Translations under genes and position numbers: made by a program
Shown: positions 36,610-43,687 of the stretch, piece by piece
How positions within the stretch are numbered: position 1 is the stretch's first letter
Layout: every line of letters begins with the position of its first letter
Notes under the pieces: model-generated
What the model was told of the DNA's origin: nothing
What the model saw: the letters and a program-made list of their open reading frames with translations, nothing else
The model's database searches: none
Source: Candidatus Omnitrophota bacterium
Lineage (GTDB): Bacteria > Omnitrophota > Gorgyraeia > Zapsychrales > Zapsychraceae
Assembly (NCBI GenBank): GCA_028280285.1
Contig: JANQMA010000027.1
Span: forward strand, 1-43,687
Direction of reading: 5' to 3'
DNA length: 43,687 bases

Positions 36610-37073
36610 TAATAATCCTTCCATGCCTTGGTACTTGGATCATACATTTGCTTAACACATTTTTCCTCAGGCAAACCGTCTTCACGCGGCCAGGATGTTG
36701 CTTCAAGTTTGTTGCCATCAAGATCATAAAAATACAGCGACCATGATTTCTCACGTTTTTTCGCATATTCGATTTTGACATTATTATTTTCTAAATGTTC
36801 AATGTACTTGTCAAAATCATTGGCATGGAGTTGAAACGAAAAGTGATTGGCTCCGAGCCCTGTATGCTGAAATGGATGCGCGTCATCGGTGTTATCCGCT
36901 TGAATAATCCCAATCAAAGAACGGGGACCACAATCGAGAAAATACTCGATACCGGGCTTTGACGGTTCGCGTTCGGTTATTGTAAGACCTAAAACCTTAG
37001 TATAAAACTCTACTGATTTATCAATATCACGGACATTGACTGCCACATGATCGATGCCTTGAATGGTGATCAT
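36609..37073 (-). CDS. Glyoxalase/VOC family protein
   Basis: GIDHVAVNVRDIDKSVEFYTKVLGL; YFYDLDGNKLEATSW. Confidence 0.9.
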   Translation of the reverse strand: MITIQGIDHVAVNVRDIDKSVEFYTKVLGLTITEREPSKPGIEYFLDCGPRSLIGIIQADNTDDAHPFQHTGLGANHFSFQLHANDFDKYIEHLENNNVKIEYAKKREKSWSLYFYDLDGNKLEATSWPREDGLPEEKCVKQMYDPSTKAWKDY

Positions 37074-37091
37074 AATAAACTCCTCTTGTCT

Positions 37092-37146
37092 GTCGTTCGT
37101 CCTTAGTCATTAGTCATCGGTGCTCCAATGACCAACGACTAAAGAC
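37092..37146. repeat. Heptamer-word inverted repeat, GTCATTA word
   Basis: GTCGTTC GTCCTTA GTCATTA GTCATCG / rc GTCTTTA GTCGTTG GTCATTG G, 18 of 22 paired. Confidence 0.82.
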
Positions 37147-37150
37147 CAAA

Positions 37151-37954
37151 TTATATTTTTATCGCTTTTTCTATCGTCCTATCCTTAAACAAAACGTATT
37201 CGCTGTAGCCGGCCTGACGGGCCATGTCGATGGCGATATCAAAATCACGTCCGACATCCTGCGGATCATGTGCATCAGAACCAAAGGTAAGAGGGACCTT
37301 GGCCTCGGCATAAACCTTCATCAATTCAAATGCCGGATAGATTTCCCCAGCCGGTTTGCGGATACCAGATGTATTGATCTCGGCGGCCACACCGCATTCT
37401 TTAAAGACTTCGGCCGTTATACGTACTTCATCCGTCATATCTTCGGTTGGGCGATGACCAAATTTTTTAACAAGATCAACATGCGCCATGATGTCAAACA
37501 TCTGCGACTTAGCCGAGGCACGCAAAAGCGCATAATAATCGCGATAAACCTGATTCACATCCGTTTCATCCCATTTATCGCGCTGGGCAGGATCATCGAA
37601 ACCCCAATCCTTAATAAAATGAACCGAACCAATCACATAGTCATAATGATAATCGTCCAGTATTGCTCTGGTTTTTTCTTCATACCCGGGAATAAAATCA
37701 GCTTCGATCGCCACTTTAATTATCAACTCATTACGGAAAACCTCACGGACATCCTCAATCATTTTGTAATATTCGGGAAGCTGTTTCATATCCATCGTGA
37801 CACCGGGATCAACCATATGCACAAAAGGCGCATGGTCGGAGAATCCGATTTCCTTAAGTCCGACAGAAAGGGCCTTTTGGGCATACTCACGCGGCGCGCC
37901 AACGGCGTGTCCGCACAAAGGCGTATGCATGTGATAATCAGCGATAGGTTTCAT
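37151..37954 (-). CDS. PHP-domain histidinol-phosphatase-like protein (start trimmed to MKPIADYH)
   Basis: DYHMHTPLCGHAVG, GFSDHAPF, SDAHDPQDVG; the upstream extension translates a hairpin. Confidence 0.88.
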   Translation of the reverse strand: MKPIADYHMHTPLCGHAVGAPREYAQKALSVGLKEIGFSDHAPFVHMVDPGVTMDMKQLPEYYKMIEDVREVFRNELIIKVAIEADFIPGYEEKTRAILDDYHYDYVIGSVHFIKDWGFDDPAQRDKWDETDVNQVYRDYYALLRASAKSQMFDIMAHVDLVKKFGHRPTEDMTDEVRITAEVFKECGVAAEINTSGIRKPAGEIYPAFELMKVYAEAKVPLTFGSDAHDPQDVGRDFDIAIDMARQAGYSEYVLFKDRTIEKAIKI

Positions 37955-37983
37955 TTGTTTTGATAATTTAAATGGATTATTTA

Positions 37984-38050
37984 GAAGCTTGGAGCTAGAA
38001 GCTCGAAGCTCTCGTGATTGATGAGCTCCGAGCTCCAAGCTGCGAGCTCC
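37984..38050. repeat. Heptamer-tetrad palindrome, GRAGCTC word, 11-nt loop
   Basis: GAAGCTT GGAGCTA GAAGCTC GAAGCTC / rc GGAGCTC GCAGCTT GGAGCTC GGAGCTC, 22 of 28. Confidence 0.88.
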
Positions 38051-38109
38051 ATTAAAAATGCAAGCTATTGTATTATGTTTAATATAACTTTGCAATCAAA
38101 ACCGTCGGT

Positions 38110-38138
38110 TTGACACCTGCGAGGGCCTGTGCTAATAT
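38110..38138 (+). promoter_or_regulatory. Promoter TTGACA-N17-TAATAT of fol gene cluster
   Basis: -35 38110-38115, -10 38133-38138. Confidence 0.65.
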
Positions 38139-38157
38139 CGCGCTATTAGAGCAGTTA

Positions 38158-38214
38158 TTAGCGTATGGCGGTTAGCGTTTAGGGTATCCCTATTCGCTAA
38201 ACGCTATACGCTAA
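38158..38214. repeat. Heptamer-tetrad palindrome, TTAGCGT word, 3-nt loop
   Basis: TTAGCGT ATGGCGG TTAGCGT TTAGGG / rc TTAGCGT ATAGCGT TTAGCGA ATAGGG, 23 of 27. Confidence 0.9.
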
Positions 38215-38227
38215 AAATAAACATTTT

Positions 38228-38944
38228 ATGAAAAAAAAGACTGTACTGATAACCGGCGGCGCCAAGCGTATTGGTAGTGCCATTGCGACACTTTTGGCGA
38301 CAAAAGGCTATAATATTGCTCTGCATTATAATACATCACAAAAAGAGGCCGAGGAGCTTGCTAGTGAACTTTGCACACATAATATTACATGCCGCACGTA
38401 TAGTTGCAATTTAGAAAACATTCAAGAAGTTTCAGAACTGCTGAGTACTGTTCAAAAAGATTTGCCAAAGATTGATTTGCTCATTAATAATGCCTCTGTA
38501 TTTGAAAAAGATTCGATTCGTGATATTAATTTAGATCGCATTCAGCAAAATTTAAATGTGCACTATATTGCGCCATATATTTTGATTAGCCAATTTGCCG
38601 GCATCATGAAAAGCGGACACATTATCAATATCCTCGATCGTCATGTTGATCGGGGACATACGGAGTTTGCCAGTTATCTGATTTCTAAAAAAGCGTTAAA
38701 GGGTTTAACCGAAGTCGCTGCCGCCGAACTGGCGCCGGAGATTCGTGTCAATGCCATTGCACCCGGGTTTATTTTAAATCCGGAAGGAGAAGAAAAAGCG
38801 GACACCAAACAACGCGTGAATCAAATACCCATGGGACGCAAAGGTTCACCCATAGATATCGCAAATGCAGTTGATTTTTTGGACAATACACCTTATATTA
38901 CGGGACAGACCTTGTTTGTAGATGGAGGCGAGCACATGCTCTAA
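38228..38944 (+). CDS. SDR family oxidoreductase, FolM/pteridine-reductase-like
   Basis: LITGGAKRIGSAIATLLATKGYNIALHYN, YLISKKALKGLTEVAAAELAPEIRVNAIAPG; next to folB and folK. Confidence 0.85.
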   Translation: MKKKTVLITGGAKRIGSAIATLLATKGYNIALHYNTSQKEAEELASELCTHNITCRTYSCNLENIQEVSELLSTVQKDLPKIDLLINNASVFEKDSIRDINLDRIQQNLNVHYIAPYILISQFAGIMKSGHIINILDRHVDRGHTEFASYLISKKALKGLTEVAAAELAPEIRVNAIAPGFILNPEGEEKADTKQRVNQIPMGRKGSPIDIANAVDFLDNTPYITGQTLFVDGGEHML

Positions 38945-38951
38945 ACATAAC

Positions 38952-39009
38952 TAAACTTTAAACAATAAACATTAAACAGGCTTGTTTAATGTGTAAAGTT
39001 TATTGTTTG
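38952..39009. repeat. Heptamer-tetrad palindrome, TAAACAT word, 2-nt loop
   Basis: TAAACTT TAAACAA TAAACAT TAAACAG / rc CAAACAA TAAACTT TACACAT TAAACAA, 21 of 28. Confidence 0.88.
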
Positions 39010-39023
39010 AAAGGAATAACAAA

Positions 39024-39377
39024 ATGGCAATTATTCGTATCACCGACCTGCGCCTACGCTGCATTATCGGCATCTTTGATTGGGAAAAAGAAAATAAGCA
39101 AGACGTCATACTTAATATCGAAATGGAATTTGATGCAACAAAGTCTGCACAGTCTGATGATATAAACGATACCGTTGATTATAAAAAGATAACCAAAGAA
39201 ATCATCGCTATGGTGGAGGGCTCTCAATTTAACCTGCTTGAAAAATTAGCTGAAGAAGTGCTTAATATTGTGTGCGCGCATCCATTGGTCGAGCAGGCGC
39301 GGGTTGAAATTGATAAACCAGGCGCGCTGCGCTTTGCCGATTCTGTTTCACTGGAGCTCACAAGAACAAAGAACTAA
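39024..39377 (+). CDS. folB: Dihydroneopterin aldolase/epimerase FolB/FolX family
   Basis: IRITDLRLRCIIGIFDWEKENKQDVILNIEMEFD; NLLEKLAEEV. Confidence 0.88.
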   Translation: MAIIRITDLRLRCIIGIFDWEKENKQDVILNIEMEFDATKSAQSDDINDTVDYKKITKEIIAMVEGSQFNLLEKLAEEVLNIVCAHPLVEQARVEIDKPGALRFADSVSLELTRTKN

Positions 39378-39436
39378 GCCATAGGCCATAAGCTATAAGC
39401 CATAAACTATGGCTTACGGCCTACAGCTTAAGGCTT
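39376..39436. repeat. Heptamer-tetrad palindrome, AAGCCAT word, 5-nt loop
   Basis: AAGCCAT AGGCCAT AAGCTAT AAGCCAT / rc AAGCCTT AAGCTGT AGGCCGT AAGCCAT, 21 of 28; overlaps the folB stop codon. Confidence 0.9.
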
Positions 39437-39450
39437 TAAAAAATAATTCA

Positions 39451-39834
39451 ATGAACAAAGCAATCATCGGCCTTGGCTCAAACATCAATCCGCAAGAAAA
39501 CATCGCCAAGGCACGCGCGGCATTAGCCGATCAATTCACAGTTGTAGCCGAATCCACGTTCATTGAAACAGAACCGGTCGGCTATACCGATCAGGATAAT
39601 TTTATTAACGGGTCGGTTCACATCGAAACAGGCCTTGCCCAAGAGGCACTCAAGGCCAAACTGAGGCAAATGGAAGACGAATTGGGACGCGTCCGTTCAG
39701 AAATCAAATTCGGCCCGCGTAGCATTGATTTAGACATCATTGTTTTTAACAACCAAATCATTGATGATGATTTTTACAGCCGTGATTTTATTAAAAATGC
39801 AGTCTTGGAATTAATCCCAGACCTGGAGTTCTGA
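39451..39834 (+). CDS. folK: HPPK FolK (start trimmed to MNKAIIGLGSN)
   Basis: AIIGLGSNINPQENI, FGPRSIDLDIIVFN. Confidence 0.93.
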   Translation: MNKAIIGLGSNINPQENIAKARAALADQFTVVAESTFIETEPVGYTDQDNFINGSVHIETGLAQEALKAKLRQMEDELGRVRSEIKFGPRSIDLDIIVFNNQIIDDDFYSRDFIKNAVLELIPDLEF

Positions 39835-40277
39835 TGTTTTTTTATCTTCTTATATTATTTACCGTTCTGCCAGCCCTTGAGCTCTATGTCTTAATAGAGG
39901 TAGGCGGTGTCATTGGGGCAGGGAATACTATCCTGATTATCATTCTGACTGGTGTCATCGGTGCCTATTTAGCACGGCTGCAGGGATTCCTCACTTTGCA
40001 GAAAATACAAAATAATGTTAACCAAGGTCAACTCCCTAGCGAAGAGCTGATGGATGGGCTCATGATCCTCGTAGGCGGCATTGTCCTTTTGACGCCAGGA
40101 TTCATCACCGATGCCCTGGGATTTCTACTGCTCATTCCACTTTCCCGGAATTTGATCAAACTTTGGGTGCGAAAGACTTTTGAAAATATGATGAAAGAGG
40201 GTGGCACAATCCACATTTATCGATCTCGGCCGGGTGGCGGGCCTTCCACAAAACGCTACGATGACATTGATATTTAG
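39834..40277 (+). CDS. fxsA: FxsA family membrane protein
   Basis: PALELYVLIEVGGVIGAGNTILIIILTGVIGAYLAR; GGIVLLTPGFITDALGFLLLIP. Confidence 0.92.
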   Translation: MFFYLLILFTVLPALELYVLIEVGGVIGAGNTILIIILTGVIGAYLARLQGFLTLQKIQNNVNQGQLPSEELMDGLMILVGGIVLLTPGFITDALGFLLLIPLSRNLIKLWVRKTFENMMKEGGTIHIYRSRPGGGPSTKRYDDIDI

Positions 40278-40295
40278 AGAATTTGATCTTTTCAC

Positions 40296-40323
40296 TTGCA
40301 ATAAAAGGGAAGGTTGTTATCAT
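40296..40323 (+). promoter_or_regulatory. Promoter TTGCAA-N16-TATCAT upstream of fabG
   Basis: -35/-10 match with 16-nt spacing. Confidence 0.45.
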
Positions 40324-40330
40324 AGCCATA

Positions 40331-40393
40331 TTGTGAGCTGCGTAAGCTCACAATAAAGACCAGGCCTGCTTCGTGAGCTTACGCAGCTCACAA
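40331..40393. repeat. Nested palindrome in fabG leader
   Basis: TTGTGAGCTGCGTAAGCTCAC and its exact 21-nt reverse complement at 40373-40393; each arm contains GTGAGCT...AGCTCAC. Confidence 0.88.
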
Positions 40394-40415
40394 GGGGGAT
40401 TTTCGAGGAACACAT

Positions 40416-41156
40416 ATGACATTCCAAGATAAAGTCGCCATTGTAACCGGTTCAACCCGCGGCATTGGAAAAGGCATTGCTGCCGCCTTTGCTAAGCAAG
40501 GGGCGACTGTTATTGTAACCGGCCGCAGTGAAGAATCGGCACAGAAAACTGTTAGTGAAATCCAGCAAAATGGTGGTACGGCCGATTACTTTGTCGGCGA
40601 CGTGACTAATGGCGAAATTGCACAAGAAATCACTGCAAAAGTCCTTGACAAATATAACCGCATTGATATATTAATTAACAACGCGGGCATAACAAAGGAT
40701 AATTTGCTCCTTCGGATGAGCGAAGACGACTTTGATGACGTTATCCGCATCAACTTAAAAGGCGTTTTTAATTTCACCAAAGTTGTTGCCAAAGTTATGC
40801 TTAAAGCAAAACAAGGAAGTATTATTAATATTTCCTCGGTCATTGGAATAACAGGAAATGTCGGACAAGCCAATTACGCGGCCAGTAAGGCTGGCGTTAT
40901 CGGTTTTACCAAATCGGTTGCGAAGGAATTGGCATCCAGAGGCATCACAGTTAATGCAATTGCCCCAGGTTACATTCAAACCGACATGACCGCTGAAATG
41001 ACAGACAAAGCCCAAAGCGAAATCCTCGATAAAATCCCGATGAACCGTTTGGGAGCAGTGGATGACATCGCTAAGGCTTGTTTATTTCTCGCTTCTGAGG
41101 AAGCAAATTATATAACGGGCCAAACACTCGTCATTGATGGTGGGATGACGATTTAA
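40416..41156 (+). CDS. fabG: 3-oxoacyl-ACP reductase FabG
   Basis: [52 protein letters not shown]. Confidence 0.95.
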   Translation: MTFQDKVAIVTGSTRGIGKGIAAAFAKQGATVIVTGRSEESAQKTVSEIQQNGGTADYFVGDVTNGEIAQEITAKVLDKYNRIDILINNAGITKDNLLLRMSEDDFDDVIRINLKGVFNFTKVVAKVMLKAKQGSIINISSVIGITGNVGQANYAASKAGVIGFTKSVAKELASRGITVNAIAPGYIQTDMTAEMTDKAQSEILDKIPMNRLGAVDDIAKACLFLASEEANYITGQTLVIDGGMTI

Positions 41157-41184
41157 ACAGATTTTAAACAGGAGGCAAATCAAT

Positions 41185-41427
41185 ATGGCAGTTGAAGACA
41201 AAATCAAGTCAATCATCGCAGAACAACTCGGTGTTAAACCAGATGAAGTAACTCCGGAAGCATCCTTTATCGATGACCTGGGAGCTGATTCGCTTGATAC
41301 GGTTGAGCTTATCATGGCCCTGGAAGAAGAGTTTAATGTAGAAATCCCTGACGAAGATGCCGAAAAAATGACGACTGTTGGGGATGCCATTAAGTATGTG
41401 AATGAAAAAGCCTCCGGCGATGAGTAA
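41185..41427 (+). CDS. acpP: Acyl carrier protein
   Basis: [23 protein letters not shown]. Confidence 0.98.
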   Translation: MAVEDKIKSIIAEQLGVKPDEVTPEASFIDDLGADSLDTVELIMALEEEFNVEIPDEDAEKMTTVGDAIKYVNEKASGDE

Positions 41428-41462
41428 TTATCAAAGCATCTAATCCAATTGAGTATATCTGT

Positions 41463-41487
41463 GCCTCGGTTTTAACCAAACCGAGGC
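41463..41487 (+). terminator. Stem-loop between acpP and fabF
   Basis: GCCTCGGTTT-TAACC-AAACCGAGGC, perfect 10-bp stem, T-rich tail. Confidence 0.7.
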
Positions 41488-41509
41488 CTTATCTTTATAG
41501 GGTCTACAT

Positions 41510-42757
41510 ATGAGTAAAAAACGCGTTGTTATAACAGGGTTGGGGGTCGTTTCCCCTTTAGGAACAGGGACCGATAAATTTTGGCAAAACCTGATTGCCG
41601 GCAAAAGCGGTGTGCGCAAAGTGACCACCTTTGATGCCGAAGCATTTACGGCCAAGATTGCCGCTGAAGTTCCTGATTATGATCCGCTTGAGTATTTCGA
41701 TACAAAAAAGGCACGGACGCTGGCCAAGTTTGTTCAATACGCATCGGTCGCCTCCAAAGAAGCGGTGGCCAACGCCAAGCTTGATATGGAAGAAGAAGAC
41801 CGCACACGTGTCGGTGTTATTGTCGGCTCCGGCATCGGAAGCATCCGCACAGCGGAAGTCGAATATCAAAAATTTATCGATAAAGGTCCAAGACGCATTT
41901 CACCACACTTTATCCCGCGCATCATTATTAATGAAGCAGCGGGGCAAGTATCCATTGACCATGGCGCGCAGGGCCCGGCCACATGTGTTGTCACCGCTTG
42001 TTCAACCGCGACAAACTCCATTGGAGATGCTGCGCGTCTGATCGCCTGGGGTGATGCCGATGTTATGATCGCCGGTGGAACAGAGAGTGCGACAACTGTG
42101 CTTGGTCTTGGCGGTTTTGCCGCGCTTAAAGCTCTATCAACACAATTTAATGATGAACCACAGCGTGCATCACGCCCATTTGATGCCAACCGCGACGGCT
42201 TTGTGATGGGAGAAGGCGCCGGTGTTTGTATTCTAGAATCTTTGGAACATGCCGAAAAACGCGGTGCACCAATCTTAGCCGAGTTTGCCGGTTATGGCCG
42301 TACCTCTGATGCTTATCATATCACGGCACCGGAGAGTTCAGGCGAGGGAGCCCGGCGTGCGATGACACTGGCCATGGAAGACGGGAACTTAAGCCCACAA
42401 GATATTTCTTATATCAATGCCCACGGTACATCGACCTACTTGAATGATAAAACAGAGACACTGGCCATTAAAAATGCCTTTGGCGAACACGCTCAAAACA
42501 TTCCGGTTAGTTCAACCAAATCCATGACCGGCCACTTGCTGGGAGCTGCCGGAGGGATTGAGTTTACCGCCTGTGTTAAGGCTGTACAGGATGACATTGT
42601 GCCGCCGACCATCAATCTGGAAAACCCCGATCCTGAATGTGATCTTGATTATGTTCCTAATGAAGCCCGCAAGCTCACGGTCAATGCGGCCATGAGTAAT
42701 TCCCTGGGATTCGGCGGCCATAATGCAAGCATTATCGTAAAGAAATTCCAGAAGTAA
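41510..42757 (+). CDS. fabF: 3-oxoacyl-ACP synthase II FabF
   Basis: VVITGLGVVSPLGTG, VVTACSTATNSIGDA, NAHGTSTYLND, KSMTGHLLGAAGG. Confidence 0.97.
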   Translation: MSKKRVVITGLGVVSPLGTGTDKFWQNLIAGKSGVRKVTTFDAEAFTAKIAAEVPDYDPLEYFDTKKARTLAKFVQYASVASKEAVANAKLDMEEEDRTRVGVIVGSGIGSIRTAEVEYQKFIDKGPRRISPHFIPRIIINEAAGQVSIDHGAQGPATCVVTACSTATNSIGDAARLIAWGDADVMIAGGTESATTVLGLGGFAALKALSTQFNDEPQRASRPFDANRDGFVMGEGAGVCILESLEHAEKRGAPILAEFAGYGRTSDAYHITAPESSGEGARRAMTLAMEDGNLSPQDISYINAHGTSTYLNDKTETLAIKNAFGEHAQNIPVSSTKSMTGHLLGAAGGIEFTACVKAVQDDIVPPTINLENPDPECDLDYVPNEARKLTVNAAMSNSLGFGGHNASIIVKKFQK

Positions 42758-42839
42758 TCACCCAAACATTTTCAGTTGGATTTAAAAGCAGTTGTGCTAT
42801 ACTTTTCAGCTGCTACTAATATTAAATAAAGAGGATTCA

Positions 42840-43687
42840 ATGAGTAATTACAAAATAGCCGTTATAAAAGGCGACGGGATCGGCCCCGAAGTTATCGACG
42901 AAGGACTTAAAGTCCTTGCCAAAGCCGCGGAAATACACGGATTTTCCTATACCATGGAAGATTTTAACTACGGCGGCGAACGTTATCTTAAGACCGGCGA
43001 AGTCTTATCTAACGCCGAAGTAGAAGGCCTGCGCGCATTTGATGCGATTTATTTAGGCGGCATCGGCCATCCGGATGTTAAACCCGGCATTTTAGAAAAA
43101 GGAATTTTACTTAAACTGAGATTTGATTTAGAGCAATACATCAATTTACGTCCGGTTAAACTGTATGAAAATGTCACGACACCTTTAGCAGGCAAGACAC
43201 CGGATGATATTGATTTTATTGTTTTCCGGGAAAATACCGGTGGACTTTACACAGGCGTCGGTGAGTTCCAAAATAAAGATACGGACGATGAGATTGCGAT
43301 TCAATCAATGGTTTACTCTCATAAACAAGTCGAACGTTGTGTGCGCTACGCTTTTGAATCGCTTAAGAAAACACATGAAAACAGTCCATGGAAAGGATTA
43401 AGCGACCAAGAGAAGGCCGACGGTTTTTACGCTAAATTAACATTATGCGGTAAAACAAACGTTTTAACGTATGTGTTTGACCTGTGGCAACGCGTGTTCA
43501 ATAAAGTCGGGGCCGAGTATCCCGGCATCATCAAAGACTATTGTCATGTCGATGCGATTTGCATTTATATGGTGGAAGACCCTAAACGCTTTAACGGCAT
43601 TGTAACGAACAATATGTTCGGCGATATCATTACGGACTTGGCGGCGACAACGCAAGGCGGCATGGGCGTTGCCCCAAGCGGTAACAT
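42840..43687 (+). CDS. 3-isopropylmalate/isocitrate dehydrogenase family, truncated by window end
   Basis: MSNYKIAVIKGDGIGPEVIDEGLKVL, FRENTGGLYTGVGEF, NNMFGDIITDLAATTQGGMGVAPSGN; open to 43687. Confidence 0.88.
   Translation, partial: MSNYKIAVIKGDGIGPEVIDEGLKVLAKAAEIHGFSYTMEDFNYGGERYLKTGEVLSNAEVEGLRAFDAIYLGGIGHPDVKPGILEKGILLKLRFDLEQYINLRPVKLYENVTTPLAGKTPDDIDFIVFRENTGGLYTGVGEFQNKDTDDEIAIQSMVYSHKQVERCVRYAFESLKKTHENSPWKGLSDQEKADGFYAKLTLCGKTNVLTYVFDLWQRVFNKVGAEYPGIIKDYCHVDAICIYMVEDPKRFNGIVTNNMFGDIITDLAATTQGGMGVAPSGN

Noticed and set aside
37268-37963. 231-aa plus-strand ORF opposite the PHP-domain gene
   Set aside because: Antisense to a protein with clear PHP motifs; composition is that of a shadow ORF.
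37955-38095. N-terminal extension of the PHP protein (MQSYIKHNTIACIFNGARSLELGAHQSRELRASSS...)
   Set aside because: The segment is translation of the intergenic GRAGCTC palindrome; MKPIADYHMHTPLCGH at 37954 is a proper start.
39409-39450. N-terminal extension of FolK (MAYGLQLKALKNNS)
   Set aside because: It is translation of the right arm of the AAGCCAT palindrome; MNKAIIGLGSN at 39451 is the likely start.
1-43687. tRNA/rRNA genes or insertion sequences
   Set aside because: No tRNA-like or rRNA-like segment and no transposase or integrase motif was recognised on either strand; a tRNAscan/Infernal run would be needed to exclude small RNAs.

Overview
This 43.7 kb window is bacterial. The 1607-aa secreted ORF resembles, from memory, a giant-protein family typical of Omnitrophota, so that phylum is likely but unproven. 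Most of the window is housekeeping: miaB, nadA, feoA-feoB, metX-metW, nfu, a suf operon (Rrf2-sufBCDS-sufU), moaA, murB, a moaE-moeB-rhodanese fusion, ispH, ispG, peroxiredoxins, folM/folB/folK, fabG-acpP-fabF and a 3'-truncated isopropylmalate/isocitrate dehydrogenase. Four observations stand out. (1) At least 12 loci share one unusual architecture: paired inverted arms, each made of about four quasi-tandem 7-nt words (one locus uses 8-nt words). The word differs between loci, they fill gaps between operon genes, and two are translated in frame (inside miaB and inside the giant ORF). (2) An AT-rich accessory block (about 0.9-4.5 kb) sits just upstream of miaB. It encodes overlapping small genes that appear to share one winged-helix-like module, a HEPN-like protein and a frameshifted HTH gene, and contains two apparent degenerate copies of the miaB 5' end. 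(3) The giant secreted ORF has a kinase-like domain, a possible ART-like module, and a direct repeat flanking that module. (4) A 23-bp operator overlaps the feo promoter and recurs twice downstream of feoB, once with a matching orphan promoter. All calls come from reading the sequence; no database search was run.
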